NCBI GenBank assembly: GCA_910583675.1
Contig: CAJTYH010000006.1
Location: forward strand, 1 to 64,000
DNA length: 64,000 nt
Source of the DNA: an uncultured Muribaculaceae bacterium
Lineage (GTDB): Bacteria; Bacteroidota; Bacteroidia; Bacteroidales; Muribaculaceae
Reading direction: 5' to 3'
The position numbers and the translations under genes were made by a program. Within the stretch, counting starts at the first letter, position 1; every line of letters begins with the position of its first letter. The notes beneath the pieces are model-generated. The model made no database searches. It was not told the DNA's origin and saw only the letters and a list, made by a program, of their open reading frames with translations. Shown in pieces: positions 41,979 through 50,288 of the stretch.

Positions 41979-42015
41979 AAAAGCCGATCTGCTCGTTATG
42001 GGTAAATCGGCTTTT
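41979..42015 (-). terminator. Terminator after the XRE gene
   Basis: A ten-base perfect stem, 41979-41988 with 42006-42015, flanked by A/T runs. It lies between the XRE gene and the barrel gene, both on the minus strand. Confidence 0.75.
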
Positions 42016-42079
42016 GAAGATTTAAGAATCGGGGCACTATGACTATGCATGTGCTTGATAGAGAGAGGATGTAAAGACA

Positions 42080-42355
42080 TTATTCCTCCTGTTGTGGGCG
42101 TTTGGCAAAGCCGCACGCCACTTGCAGTTCCGCAAAGAAGTCATGCTCAAGAGCTACCGAAATGCGGCAGAGGAGTTCTGTGTCAATACTTCCTTTTCGG
42201 AGGATTTTGTAAACATTGGTGCGGTCGCAGCAAATTTCTTGAGCGAGCCAGGCGGCGGGACGGCGCTGACGACGCAGTTCGCTACCTATGAGTGAACCGA
42301 TGTGAACCTTAATGCCACATTCTTCGGTCCGTGTTAGTACAGGCTGAGAATCCAT
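42080..42355 (-). CDS. Small XRE-like DNA-binding protein
   Basis: Encodes 91 residues. The central block IGSELRRQRRPAAWLAQEI ... DRTNVYKILRKGSIDTELLCRISVALEHDF has the spacing of an XRE/Cro helix-turn-helix, with the recognition helix at TNVYKIL. N- and C-terminal tails are short and polar. It could control the barrel gene or itself. It has its own -7 box (42402-42409) and a terminator, so it is a separate unit. Confidence 0.78.
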   Translation of the reverse strand: MDSQPVLTRTEECGIKVHIGSLIGSELRRQRRPAAWLAQEICCDRTNVYKILRKGSIDTELLCRISVALEHDFFAELQVACGFAKRPQQEE

Positions 42356-42401
42356 AATAAAACAAGAATTGATGAAGTGGTAGAAAGTGTTTTTACATTT
42401 G

Positions 42402-42409
42402 CAAAATTA
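42402..42409 (-). promoter_or_regulatory. -7 box for the XRE gene
   Basis: TAATTTTG on the minus strand, about 47 bases before the ATG at 42355. Confidence 0.65.
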
Positions 42410-42622
42410 GTGAAATCTGAAAATAATTTCAAAATGCATGGTTTAGGGCATGTTGTTTTTAACAATGATTAAGGATTTTAAAAGACAACTTGCTTTGTAG
42501 CTGGAGTGTAGTCGTGGCGTAGTGTGTTGTTCCACGTTTTGTTGTTTTATGGATTACATAATGTGGATGTTATGTCTGTTGTTATCGGGGGAATAACTAT
42601 CGCTCCGAAACGACAGATGATT

Positions 42623-42668
42623 AAATGGCGTTGTACCAGATCTATTGTCTGACACAACGCCATTTTTA
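42623..42668. terminator. Terminator after the M3 peptidase gene
   Basis: A 12-base perfect stem, 42623-42634 with 42654-42665, with T-rich sequence on the plus side and TTTAAT on the minus side. Ends the dcp transcript. Confidence 0.7.
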
Positions 42669-42684
42669 TTTAGTTCGTAGTGGA

Positions 42685-44802
42685 TTATTTTAGGCCGCGT
42701 TGACGCAGGAGGGCATCAGGTGTGGGGCGGTGTCCGCGCATTGTCTCAAAAAGCACCATCGGATCTTCAGATCCTCCACTTTCAAGGACGGTTTTCAGTT
42801 TGGCGGCACACTCAGGATTAAATATCCCTTCCTTTGCAAACATCTCAAACGCGTCTGCATCCAGCACTTCCGCCCAAAGGTAGGTATAGTAACCGGAAGC
42901 ATATCCCTCGTCGCCGAAGATGTGCTTGAAGTATGGCGAACGATAGCGGAATGTGAGTTCCGACGGCATACCGAGCTTTTCTGCCACGGAGTTTTCAAAT
43001 GCCATCACGTCTACCTCTCCTTCAGGATTGAGATAGCCCCAGTTCAAGTCAAGGAGTGCGGCTCCGGAGAGTTCGGCTGTCATGAAGCCCATATTGTGTT
43101 TTGCGGCATCATTGATTTTCTGTACGAGTGAATCGGGGATGAGTTCGCCGGTCTTGTAATGATGCGCGTATTCCTTGAGAAGTTCCGGATTGAAAGCCCA
43201 GTGTTCGTGGAACTGGGAGGGGAACTCTACGAAGTCGCGGTCTACGGAAGTGCCGCTCTGGCTTTTGAGCGGGGCGCGTGAAAGCATGCCGTGGAGGCCA
43301 TGCCCGAATTCATGGAACATGGTCAACACTTCGTCGATGGTGAGGAGTGCGGGAGCGTCTGCCGTAGGCTTGGAGAAATTGCCGACATTGTATACGATGG
43401 GACGTTCTACCGATCCGTCGGGGTTCACCCAGGAGGTCTTCAACTCTTCCATCCAAGCTCCCTGGCGTTTGCTCGCACGTGTGAAATAGTCAGTCATGAA
43501 CACTGCGAGATGCTTGCCGTCGGCGTCCTTTACGTCGTAGACCTTTACATCGGGATGATATTTGGGGGCGTCAGGCATAGGTTCGAAGCTGATTCCGTAA
43601 AGTTTATTGGCCATAGTGAATATGCCCTTGGCAACGGAGTCAACGGCGAAGTAAGGACGGATGGCATTCTCGTCAAGGTCGTATTTCTGGCGGCGCACCT
43701 TTTCAGCGAAGTAGTAGTAATCCCACGGCTCAATCTTAAAATCGTTGCCAAGGCTGTTTGAGAGCGTCTGCATTTCCGCAACTTCCTGGGCAACTTTAGC
43801 TTTGGCCGGTTCCCAGATCTGGAGCAGGAGGGTTTCGGCAGCTTCCGGGGTGGAGGCCATTACGTCGGCTGTCATATAGGATGCGAAGTTCTTGTATCCC
43901 ATTATGGCGGCCTTTTTTGCGCGAAGTTTTACGATCTCTGAGATTACGGGCAGGTTATTGTTGTCGCCACTCTGGGCATTGCCGGTATATCCTTTCCACA
44001 TCTTTTCGCGGAGTGCGCGGTTGTCGGCATACTGTAGTACCGGCAGACGGGATGGCGCGTGGAGGGTAAATACCCATTTGCCCTCTTTGCCACGCTCCTT
44101 AGCCTCGGCAGCAGCGTTCTCTACTGTGGAGGCCGGTATGCCTGACAGTTCTGCTTCATCTTCCACTACAATCTCAAATGAGTTGTTGGCGTTGAGCAGG
44201 TTCTTGTTGAATTTCAGATATAGGTTTGCGAGTTGGTTGTTGATGCTCTTGAGTTCTTCTTTCTGTTCATCGGAAAGGAGTGCTCCGTTGCGAACGAATT
44301 CGCGGTAGGTATGCTTGAGTGCACGCATCTGGTCATGTGAAAGACCCAGTGAGTCGCGTGTGTCGTAAAGGGCTTTGACGCGGTTGAAAAGCCCGCTGTT
44401 CATCATCAGTTCATCGGAGAATGAACTGTATGCCGGGATTATGGAGTCGGAAACAGCAGTGAGTTCCGGTGTGGAGTCCGCCTCCGTGAGCGACATCAAT
44501 ACCGACATTACACGCTCAAGGGTAGGCGAGAGGTTGTCAAGCGCCAGTATGGTGTTGGCAAAGGTCGGAGCGTCTGGATTGTTCACGATGGAGTCAATCG
44601 AGGCATGAGCCTCTTTCACTCCGGCATTGAAGGCCGGCATGTAGTCGGCAATCTCTATCTGTTCGAACGGCGGGATCAGATAGGGTGTGTCGTACTCTTG
44701 CATAAAGGGGTTTTTGTGTTCCCCGCTTTTACTTCCACACGATGTCACCGCAATTGTAGTGGCAGTTGCCAATGCGCAAAAAGCCATAGTGATTGGTCTC
44801 AT
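42685..44802 (-). CDS. dcp: M3 family peptidyl-dipeptidase (Dcp-like), lipoprotein
   Basis: Encodes 705 residues. The N-terminus has a lipobox (VTSC near 22), so it is anchored in the periplasm or outer membrane. The zinc-binding HEFGHGLHGML (HExxH) is near 490, with the downstream Glu in the family pattern EFPSQFHEHWA. Overall length and the WVNPDGS, PIVYN, NFSKP blocks match dipeptidyl carboxypeptidase. It removes C-terminal dipeptides from small peptides. It lies 35 bases after the SecD-head lipoprotein gene on the same strand and may be co-transcribed. Confidence 0.92.
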   Translation of the reverse strand: MRPITMAFCALATATTIAVTSCGSKSGEHKNPFMQEYDTPYLIPPFEQIEIADYMPAFNAGVKEAHASIDSIVNNPDAPTFANTILALDNLSPTLERVMSVLMSLTEADSTPELTAVSDSIIPAYSSFSDELMMNSGLFNRVKALYDTRDSLGLSHDQMRALKHTYREFVRNGALLSDEQKEELKSINNQLANLYLKFNKNLLNANNSFEIVVEDEAELSGIPASTVENAAAEAKERGKEGKWVFTLHAPSRLPVLQYADNRALREKMWKGYTGNAQSGDNNNLPVISEIVKLRAKKAAIMGYKNFASYMTADVMASTPEAAETLLLQIWEPAKAKVAQEVAEMQTLSNSLGNDFKIEPWDYYYFAEKVRRQKYDLDENAIRPYFAVDSVAKGIFTMANKLYGISFEPMPDAPKYHPDVKVYDVKDADGKHLAVFMTDYFTRASKRQGAWMEELKTSWVNPDGSVERPIVYNVGNFSKPTADAPALLTIDEVLTMFHEFGHGLHGMLSRAPLKSQSGTSVDRDFVEFPSQFHEHWAFNPELLKEYAHHYKTGELIPDSLVQKINDAAKHNMGFMTAELSGAALLDLNWGYLNPEGEVDVMAFENSVAEKLGMPSELTFRYRSPYFKHIFGDEGYASGYYTYLWAEVLDADAFEMFAKEGIFNPECAAKLKTVLESGGSEDPMVLFETMRGHRPTPDALLRQRGLK

Positions 44803-44837
44803 GATGAAATGTTAATTTGTTGATATTCTGATTAGTG

Positions 44838-45473
44838 CTATTTTCCTGATTTTGACAAATCCATATTTGGCAGTAGAGTAGGTGCTTCTTCCAATGGCAA
44901 TGTTACCGTACAAGCCCCCTGTGTAATCGGAGAATTGACCTGCGGCGCGTTCAGGACTCGGCCATTTACGCTGATGGCAATTCTTTTGCCGATGTTTGCC
45001 GTTGTGATTTCTTCCCACAGTCGTCTGTCGTTAAATCTGAATCCCACTTGCAGATTGTTTCCGTATTCGGGCGGCAATTGGTTTACTTCCGTAACTTCTA
45101 CATCTTGCTCCAAAAGTGGTGTGCCTGTGATGATCACCAAGTCCATCTTTTCAGGCTCGCCGTATTTGACCCATTTGTAAACGCGGCCTTGTGCAGAAAG
45201 AAGTGAGTCGTTCTGTTTGAGGAGTTGATCTAATTTTGCCGATTCTTCCCGTGTATAACTGTATCGCAGTGGCAGCACCTTCCGGAATGCCTCCTTATCC
45301 GCACCCTCCAATTTGATCGAATCAAACGGAACGACGGCATAAGCCGCTACGTTCCATTTTACACCTTCAACTTCGTTTGTCCGGCCAGTGCTCGTATTGC
45401 CACAACTTGTCAGGATCGTAGCAAAGACCATCATAACCGACAGGATTGATAATACGTTTTTTGAGATCTTCAT
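44838..45473 (-). CDS. Lipoprotein with a SecD P1-head-like domain
   Basis: Encodes 211 residues. The lipobox LTSC ends at Cys24. Residues 118-198 look like the SecD periplasmic head (SecDF P1 head): VGFRFNDRRLWEEITTAN, then IGKRIAISVNGRVLNAP and PITQG. In SecD this follows the pattern aromatic/strand, T-x2-NIGK, hydrophobic strand, G-V, AP, I-x-G. Here it is free-standing without the transmembrane channel. Residues 25-117 are unassigned and charged. It would sit in the periplasm or outer membrane and might bind exported chains, but this is inference. It has a good -7 box and lies upstream of dcp. Confidence 0.78.
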   Translation of the reverse strand: MKISKNVLSILSVMMVFATILTSCGNTSTGRTNEVEGVKWNVAAYAVVPFDSIKLEGADKEAFRKVLPLRYSYTREESAKLDQLLKQNDSLLSAQGRVYKWVKYGEPEKMDLVIITGTPLLEQDVEVTEVNQLPPEYGNNLQVGFRFNDRRLWEEITTANIGKRIAISVNGRVLNAPQVNSPITQGACTVTLPLEEAPTLLPNMDLSKSGK

Positions 45474-45578
45474 GTCCTATATGATTTTGTCTTACGCGCT
45501 CAATACAAAAGAAGGTAGTTTGGTATTCATTCCTGAACTACTATCTTATACGTTGATTCTGATATAGCTTTATACTCA

Positions 45579-45586
45579 CAAAGTTA
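45579..45586 (-). promoter_or_regulatory. -7 box for the SecD-head lipoprotein unit
   Basis: TAACTTTG on the minus strand, about 105 bases before the ATG. It gives a leader of about 100 bases. Confidence 0.65.
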
Positions 45587-45717
45587 CGCATTTTTGCTGA
45601 TATACGGTGTGCAGTTCCTCGACAATTTGGTCTTATTTGCCGGCTTCTCAATCCAATCCCATGTTAGGCATCATTATTGTAACGTTTGGCTTGTAAGTGG
45701 TTAAGATGCTTTTGTAA

Positions 45718-46863
45718 TCAGTCTTTCCAGATGAATTTTACTTCAAGGGGGTAGTGGTCTGAATTACCCTCTTTTTGACGCTTATATGATACGGCATGCA
45801 TTTTGCCGCGGTATAATATGTGGTCTATGTTGAAAAAGAAGCGGTTGCCGTGATAGGTGTATGTGGGGCCGCATCCTGCAATGGCAAAGGCGCTTTTGAA
45901 GTCTTCCTGAGCCAGTATGCGGAGTGCATAGCAGTCGGGTATGTCGTTGAAGTCTCCGGCAATGATCACATTTTCAACGTTAAGCGAGTCAATCTGTTCG
46001 CGCAGGAGGGTCGCTTGTTTTGCACGCTCCTTGAATGCGTGGGATAGTTTTCCCAATAATTGTTGCTTTACTTCCTTGACTTTTGTGGCGCCTTCACCTT
46101 CCGTCAGTTCGTGGAAAAGCGCCTTGTCTTCGCTGTTTAACCCGATGGATTGGAAATGCACACTGACAACCAGTGTCTTGTGTCCCATTATATGAACCAT
46201 TGCAGCTCCGAACCAGCAATATTCGCTTTCTGGTTGTCGGAGGTCTATCGGATATAGGGGAAACCTGCTGTAGACGTTTTCTCCGTTTACTCCTGTGCGA
46301 TGTGGAAAGATGGCATATATGGAGTCCATCTGCTGGGTGGATATATGGTTGGTCGGGTTGGGGATTGCCGGTGGAAATTCCTGGAGGCAGGCTATGTCAG
46401 GTGCTTCGTTTATGATGAAACTTAGCGTGGGGTTTACGATTCCGGCCCTGGTTTCATGCTTAAGCTGTTCGTGTGTCTTGTTCCAATGGCTGAAATCGTT
46501 GAAATCCACAAGGCCGAACACGTTGTAGCTCATAAGCGTAAACGATTCTTTCTCTTGTTGCGGAGTGAGCTTTACGGTAGAGAAGTTAAGAGGGGAAAAA
46601 GACAATATGGGTGCAAGACAGGCGATGATAGTGACGAGTGGAATGAAACTCATGCGTCTGAAAAGCCACAGATCAAAGACGAGTGTCAGCAGGGTCAATA
46701 TCACCCATCCTGGAAATGTCATCGCCAGTATGGCCGGTATTGTACTCGTTTCCGGATCGACCTTTCCTCCATATGCCGCTGTGATGGTTATTGCAGCCAA
46801 TATGAGATTCATTACCAGAACCGCTATGGTGATGTTGCGTTTGATTATTTGTGTGATAGGCAT
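45718..46863 (-). CDS. Membrane-anchored endonuclease/exonuclease/phosphatase family protein
   Basis: Encodes 381 residues. Two or three membrane helices occupy the first 95, then an EEP domain: MSYNVFG (Asn), CLQEFPP (metal Glu near 167), VVSVHFQS (His), IIAGDFNDIPD (Asp-x-Asn) and SDHYPLEV (catalytic Asp-His). The catalytic residues are all present. Substrates of EEP enzymes are diverse (nucleic acid, sphingomyelin, inositol phosphates). It is the last gene after two rhomboids on the same strand. Confidence 0.9.
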   Translation of the reverse strand: MPITQIIKRNITIAVLVMNLILAAITITAAYGGKVDPETSTIPAILAMTFPGWVILTLLTLVFDLWLFRRMSFIPLVTIIACLAPILSFSPLNFSTVKLTPQQEKESFTLMSYNVFGLVDFNDFSHWNKTHEQLKHETRAGIVNPTLSFIINEAPDIACLQEFPPAIPNPTNHISTQQMDSIYAIFPHRTGVNGENVYSRFPLYPIDLRQPESEYCWFGAAMVHIMGHKTLVVSVHFQSIGLNSEDKALFHELTEGEGATKVKEVKQQLLGKLSHAFKERAKQATLLREQIDSLNVENVIIAGDFNDIPDCYALRILAQEDFKSAFAIAGCGPTYTYHGNRFFFNIDHILYRGKMHAVSYKRQKEGNSDHYPLEVKFIWKD

Positions 46864-46930
46864 CTTGTTCTATAAGATAGGATTCAGTATGTATAGGCTT
46901 AAGTTGCAGGTGTGTGCCGCATGGAAATGT

Positions 46931-47680
46931 TCAAGTGGCGTTGCGGCGTGGGGCTGACAGGTCAAACAGTTTAAGTTTCTCAGCATCTGTCAGCGATGAA
47001 TACCCAGATCGCCTTGCTTTTTCTATCAGCTCCATTCTTGCAAGCCTTTTCCGTGCGCGTTGTTGCATTATGCGCAAGTTGCGTCGGTTGTGTAGGCGCC
47101 ATATCAGTGCCCATATCGCTCCGGCTGTCATACCGCCGATATGTGCCGCGGTCTGCGAGGGTGCCATCTCCATTGAAGCGAATAGAAATACGATTCCGCC
47201 GGCGATGGCGAGCTTGCGTAGCGGGAAAATTCCGATGAAAGCCAGTCGCACACGTTTGCCAGGTTCGGATACCAACGTGGCGGTGATAACGCCAAGTGTT
47301 GCCGCGGAAGCACCGATGAGGCAAGCGTCTGATGCGGGAGAGAATCCGGTGTTGAATGCCACATAGGTCACTCCTCCCAAAATTCCTCCCCAAATGTAGT
47401 TTATGAAGACATGGCGTGCGCCTGCGATCTCGCATAGCAGGCTACCGAACCAAGCCAGCCATAGGCAGTTGACGAGGAGGTGCCAGAAGTCTATATGGGT
47501 GAACATGTAGGTGAGTATCGTCCAGGGACTCATGGCCGCACCGAGGTCGGTTGCCGGGAGAGCCATGTATTCAACCGCACTTTCCATGGTGATATCCATG
47601 GAGGGTGCCAGCAACCACATTATCTTCATAACTGTGAAGACAATTACATTTACTGTTATAAGCCTGAACGAGGCGCTCAC
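46931..47680 (-). CDS. Rhomboid family intramembrane serine protease (second of two)
   Basis: Encodes 249 residues with six membrane helices and a C-terminal soluble tail (about 205-249) rich in Arg/Lys. The serine motif reads GASAATLG, so the usual GxSG is GASA here; the histidine motif AAHIGGMTAG is intact. Both catalytic residues are therefore present. The HIDFWHLLVN loop matches the family. It lies 47 bases downstream of another rhomboid gene and 67 upstream of the EEP gene. Confidence 0.88.
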   Translation of the reverse strand: MSASFRLITVNVIVFTVMKIMWLLAPSMDITMESAVEYMALPATDLGAAMSPWTILTYMFTHIDFWHLLVNCLWLAWFGSLLCEIAGARHVFINYIWGGILGGVTYVAFNTGFSPASDACLIGASAATLGVITATLVSEPGKRVRLAFIGIFPLRKLAIAGGIVFLFASMEMAPSQTAAHIGGMTAGAIWALIWRLHNRRNLRIMQQRARKRLARMELIEKARRSGYSSLTDAEKLKLFDLSAPRRNAT

Positions 47681-47708
47681 TTTGAAATCTGTTGGCGTTC
47701 GAATGTTA

Positions 47709-47727
47709 AATTGCTAATTACTAATTA
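47709..47727. repeat. AT-rich 19-mer, copy 2
   Basis: Same AATTGCTAATTACTAATTA as 11722-11740, here between the two rhomboid genes. Confidence 0.4.
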
Positions 47728-48492
47728 TTAAAAGTAGGGGCCTCCTATGATTCGTTTCTTTCGCCAATACAAAAGTATTAACAATCCGAATAGCATTCCA
47801 CCGAGATGTGCAAAGTGTGCGACCGTGTCGGCTTGGCTGTTGTAGATGCCTAGGCATAGTTCCAAAGCGGCATAAGCAATTACGAATACTTTTGCCTTAA
47901 TGGGTATGGGGGGGAAGATTAGGTACAAGCGTACGTTGGGGAACATGAAGCCGAATGCGAGCAGGATACCGAAGATGGCACCGGAAGCTCCTATCACAGG
48001 AGTATGATAGAGGGAATATAGGGTATATATTACCGGTTCGTCCGGCGAAACTCCGATGTTGTACAATTCGGTATGGGTAACCATGGCATGCCTTAAGAGT
48101 GATGTTACCGACGATGCGTTCTCGAAGATCGAGGCATAATGATTTATCATCAATGCGAAGACTCCCTCCTGTACCAAGGCGGCTCCCAGACCGCAGGATA
48201 TATAATAGAAAAGGAATTTCGGGCCACCGAGCACACGCTCCATGGTTATGCCGAACATGAACAGCGCGAACATGTTGAAGAACAGATGCATGAAGTTGGC
48301 ATGTATGAACATGTAGGTGATAAGCTGCGTTGGCAGGAAGCTGTCGGAGGTAAAATAATACAGGGCACCATACTGCTCAAGGAAAGCTCTGACAGGATGG
48401 ATGGCAGCCATGATGAGCCATATTGCAACGTTTATGATCAGGAGGTTTTTGGTTACTCCGGGCATGTTGCGGAAATTGTCTGTAAAACCCAT
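47728..48492 (-). CDS. Rhomboid family intramembrane serine protease (first of two)
   Basis: Encodes 254 residues with six membrane helices. Canonical motifs: GASGAIFG (serine), FAHLGGMLFG (histidine) and HANFMHLFFNM in the L1 region. It cleaves membrane proteins in the bilayer; the substrate is not known. It has its own -7 box (48527-48534) and begins a rhomboid-rhomboid-EEP group. Residues 100-150 form an insert between helices that is longer than in short rhomboids. Confidence 0.92.
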   Translation of the reverse strand: MGFTDNFRNMPGVTKNLLIINVAIWLIMAAIHPVRAFLEQYGALYYFTSDSFLPTQLITYMFIHANFMHLFFNMFALFMFGITMERVLGGPKFLFYYISCGLGAALVQEGVFALMINHYASIFENASSVTSLLRHAMVTHTELYNIGVSPDEPVIYTLYSLYHTPVIGASGAIFGILLAFGFMFPNVRLYLIFPPIPIKAKVFVIAYAALELCLGIYNSQADTVAHFAHLGGMLFGLLILLYWRKKRIIGGPYF

Positions 48493-48526
48493 TGGAGATT
48501 ATTTGATTTCTAATGTATTTAACTTA

Positions 48527-48534
48527 CAAAGATA
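48527..48534 (-). promoter_or_regulatory. -7 box for the rhomboid unit
   Basis: TATCTTTG on the minus strand, 35 bases before the ATG at 48492. Confidence 0.65.
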
Positions 48535-48555
48535 GTGATTTTTTTGAAAAGGCGG

Positions 48556-49599
48556 TTATTTGAACCGGCAATTGGGAGTGGCAACCGTGCGCAGGGTGTC
48601 GGCATCTGCCACTACAAGGAGTGCCTCCACCGGTGGATTGACGGAGGCCAGCATGGCAAGCGCTTCTTCCGGGGAGGGTAACGCCATACATGCGGTAGCC
48701 CAGGCATCGGCTTCGCCACATGTGGGAGCGAGGACGGTAGCGGAGAGGATCCGGCTCTGGACGGGATAACCGCTCACTGGGTCTATGGTGTGTCCGATTT
48801 TTCCGTATCTCAAAGTGGAGTGGAAGTTGCGGTAGTTACCCGATGTGGCTATTCCTCCTTCCGTAATCGAAATGACTTTCAGGGCATTATGTTGCGGTGT
48901 ACCGTTATCCTCAGTCGGTGCGTCCAGTTGGATCTGCCAGGGATGTCCCTTGGCATTATGGCCGGATACAGCGATCTCTCCTCCTATTTCCACCATGTAG
49001 TTTCTAATTCCGTTCCTTTCCAGCATTTGTGCGACCATATCGCATCCCAACCCTTTGGTTATGGCACTGAAATTGAATGTGGTAAGGTCGTGCTTCTTTG
49101 TGATTTGTCCGTTTCTGACATGGCAATCAGTTATCCCGACCAGTGACAGGGCGCTGTCTATCGTTTCTTGTGGGACTGTAAATGGATGGGATGGATCCGC
49201 TTTCTTTGCGAGTTTACGTGCGGTACTGTCCGTGCCGAATCCCCAGATGTTCACCAACGGGGCTACCGTTGGGTCGAAGCGTCCGTTGCTGGCGGTATTG
49301 ACCCGTTTCGCTATTTCGAATGCGCGCCGTATCAAGGCATCGGTTTCGGTTGTCTCTGAGCGGTTTATACGTGATATCAGCGATGTCTTGGAGAAGGGGG
49401 AAAGGGATTGTTCCACTCCGTTAAGCACGGGGCCGATGGAGTCGGCGAGGTCTCTGTCATGGTTGTAGACGATCCTGTATGTGGTGTGCCATATGACCCC
49501 CTCGTTTATTTCCCAGTTGTTTCTCCCGGCGCATCCGGTCAGCAACGATGTCGCAAATATAAGAAAGACAGATATGTATGCAGATGATTTTTTCAACAT
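48556..49599 (-). CDS. apbE: ApbE-type FAD:protein FMN transferase, lipoprotein
   Basis: Encodes 347 residues from the ATG at 49599, which directly precedes a lipobox (SLLTGC). ApbE features: NRSETTETD region, NFSAITKGLGCDMVAQ (FAD/Mg site), GGEIAVSGH and the threonine-rich SATVLAPTCGEADAWATACMAL. It attaches FMN to a Thr of target proteins such as RnfD/RnfG or NqrB/NqrC in the periplasm. No rnf or nqr genes lie in the window. Its -7 box lies 25 bases before the start. Confidence 0.93.
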   Translation of the reverse strand: MLKKSSAYISVFLIFATSLLTGCAGRNNWEINEGVIWHTTYRIVYNHDRDLADSIGPVLNGVEQSLSPFSKTSLISRINRSETTETDALIRRAFEIAKRVNTASNGRFDPTVAPLVNIWGFGTDSTARKLAKKADPSHPFTVPQETIDSALSLVGITDCHVRNGQITKKHDLTTFNFSAITKGLGCDMVAQMLERNGIRNYMVEIGGEIAVSGHNAKGHPWQIQLDAPTEDNGTPQHNALKVISITEGGIATSGNYRNFHSTLRYGKIGHTIDPVSGYPVQSRILSATVLAPTCGEADAWATACMALPSPEEALAMLASVNPPVEALLVVADADTLRTVATPNCRFK

Positions 49600-49623
49600 G
49601 ATGGTGGGTATCGCTTGCATCCG

Positions 49624-49631
49624 CAAAGATA
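49624..49631 (-). promoter_or_regulatory. -7 box for apbE
   Basis: TATCTTTG on the minus strand, leaving a leader of about 20 bases. Confidence 0.65.
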
Positions 49632-49676
49632 CTCAACTTTCCGGTAATAATTTACAAACGATTGTTAACGTAACAA

Positions 49677-49711
49677 TTGCGCCATGGCATCTGTGGAATG
49701 CCATGACGCAA
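49677..49711 (-). terminator. Terminator-like hairpin after tpx
   Basis: A 14-base stem with one mismatch, 49677-49690 with 49698-49711, 31 bases after the tpx stop on the minus strand. Confidence 0.6.
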
Positions 49712-49741
49712 CGCGGGTATATATAAAAGTGATATCGATTG

Positions 49742-50245
49742 TCAGCGGCTGAGCACTTCGATGGCTTCCGAATACTTGGGTTCCTCGGTGATCTCCTCTA
49801 CGAGGTCGCGGTATATTATCTTGCGGTCTTTGTCAATGATTATCACAGCGCGGGCAAGCAGTCCGGCCAATGGGCCGTCCACGAGCTGCAACCCGTATTT
49901 TTCCGCGAACATGGGAGAACGGAATGCTGATGCAGGGATTACGTCCTTTATACCCTCTACCTCACAGAAACGTCCTGAGGCAAAGGGGAGATCCATGGAT
50001 ACGCACAGGACTACGGTATCGTCAAACTTTGATGCCTCTTCGTTGAATCGGCGCACAGAGGCCGCGCATACGGGGGTGTCAAGGCTTGGGAATACGTTCA
50101 GGACAATCCGTTTTCCGTGAAAGTCCTCGCAGCTTATCTCTTTTAGCTCAGGAGTTACGAGGTTGAAACATGGCGCTTTTTCGCCGACTTCCGGCAGATT
50201 GCCGTAGGTATGGCAAGGGGTTCCCTTGAAATAGATGGTTTCCAT
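49742..50245 (-). CDS. tpx: Thiol peroxidase
   Basis: Encodes 167 residues, the standard length for Tpx. The peroxidatic Cys60 is in PSLDTPVC and the resolving Cys94 in GRFC, matching the spacing of the atypical 2-Cys Tpx family. It removes hydroperoxides in the cytoplasm or periplasm with thioredoxin. It lies 43 bases after the thioredoxin-fold protein on the same strand, so the two may be co-transcribed. Confidence 0.95.
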   Translation of the reverse strand: METIYFKGTPCHTYGNLPEVGEKAPCFNLVTPELKEISCEDFHGKRIVLNVFPSLDTPVCAASVRRFNEEASKFDDTVVLCVSMDLPFASGRFCEVEGIKDVIPASAFRSPMFAEKYGLQLVDGPLAGLLARAVIIIDKDRKIIYRDLVEEITEEPKYSEAIEVLSR

Positions 50246-50288
50246 ATGATGTTTGTTTTAAATTCAGAGCTGTTCCCTTGCGACCTGA

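Larger units (their letters stand above)
42356..42684. other. Intergenic gap between XRE gene and M3 peptidase
   Basis: 329 bases. It contains the XRE -7 box and the hairpin at 42623-42668; otherwise A/T-rich with no frame worth reporting. Confidence 0.6.
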
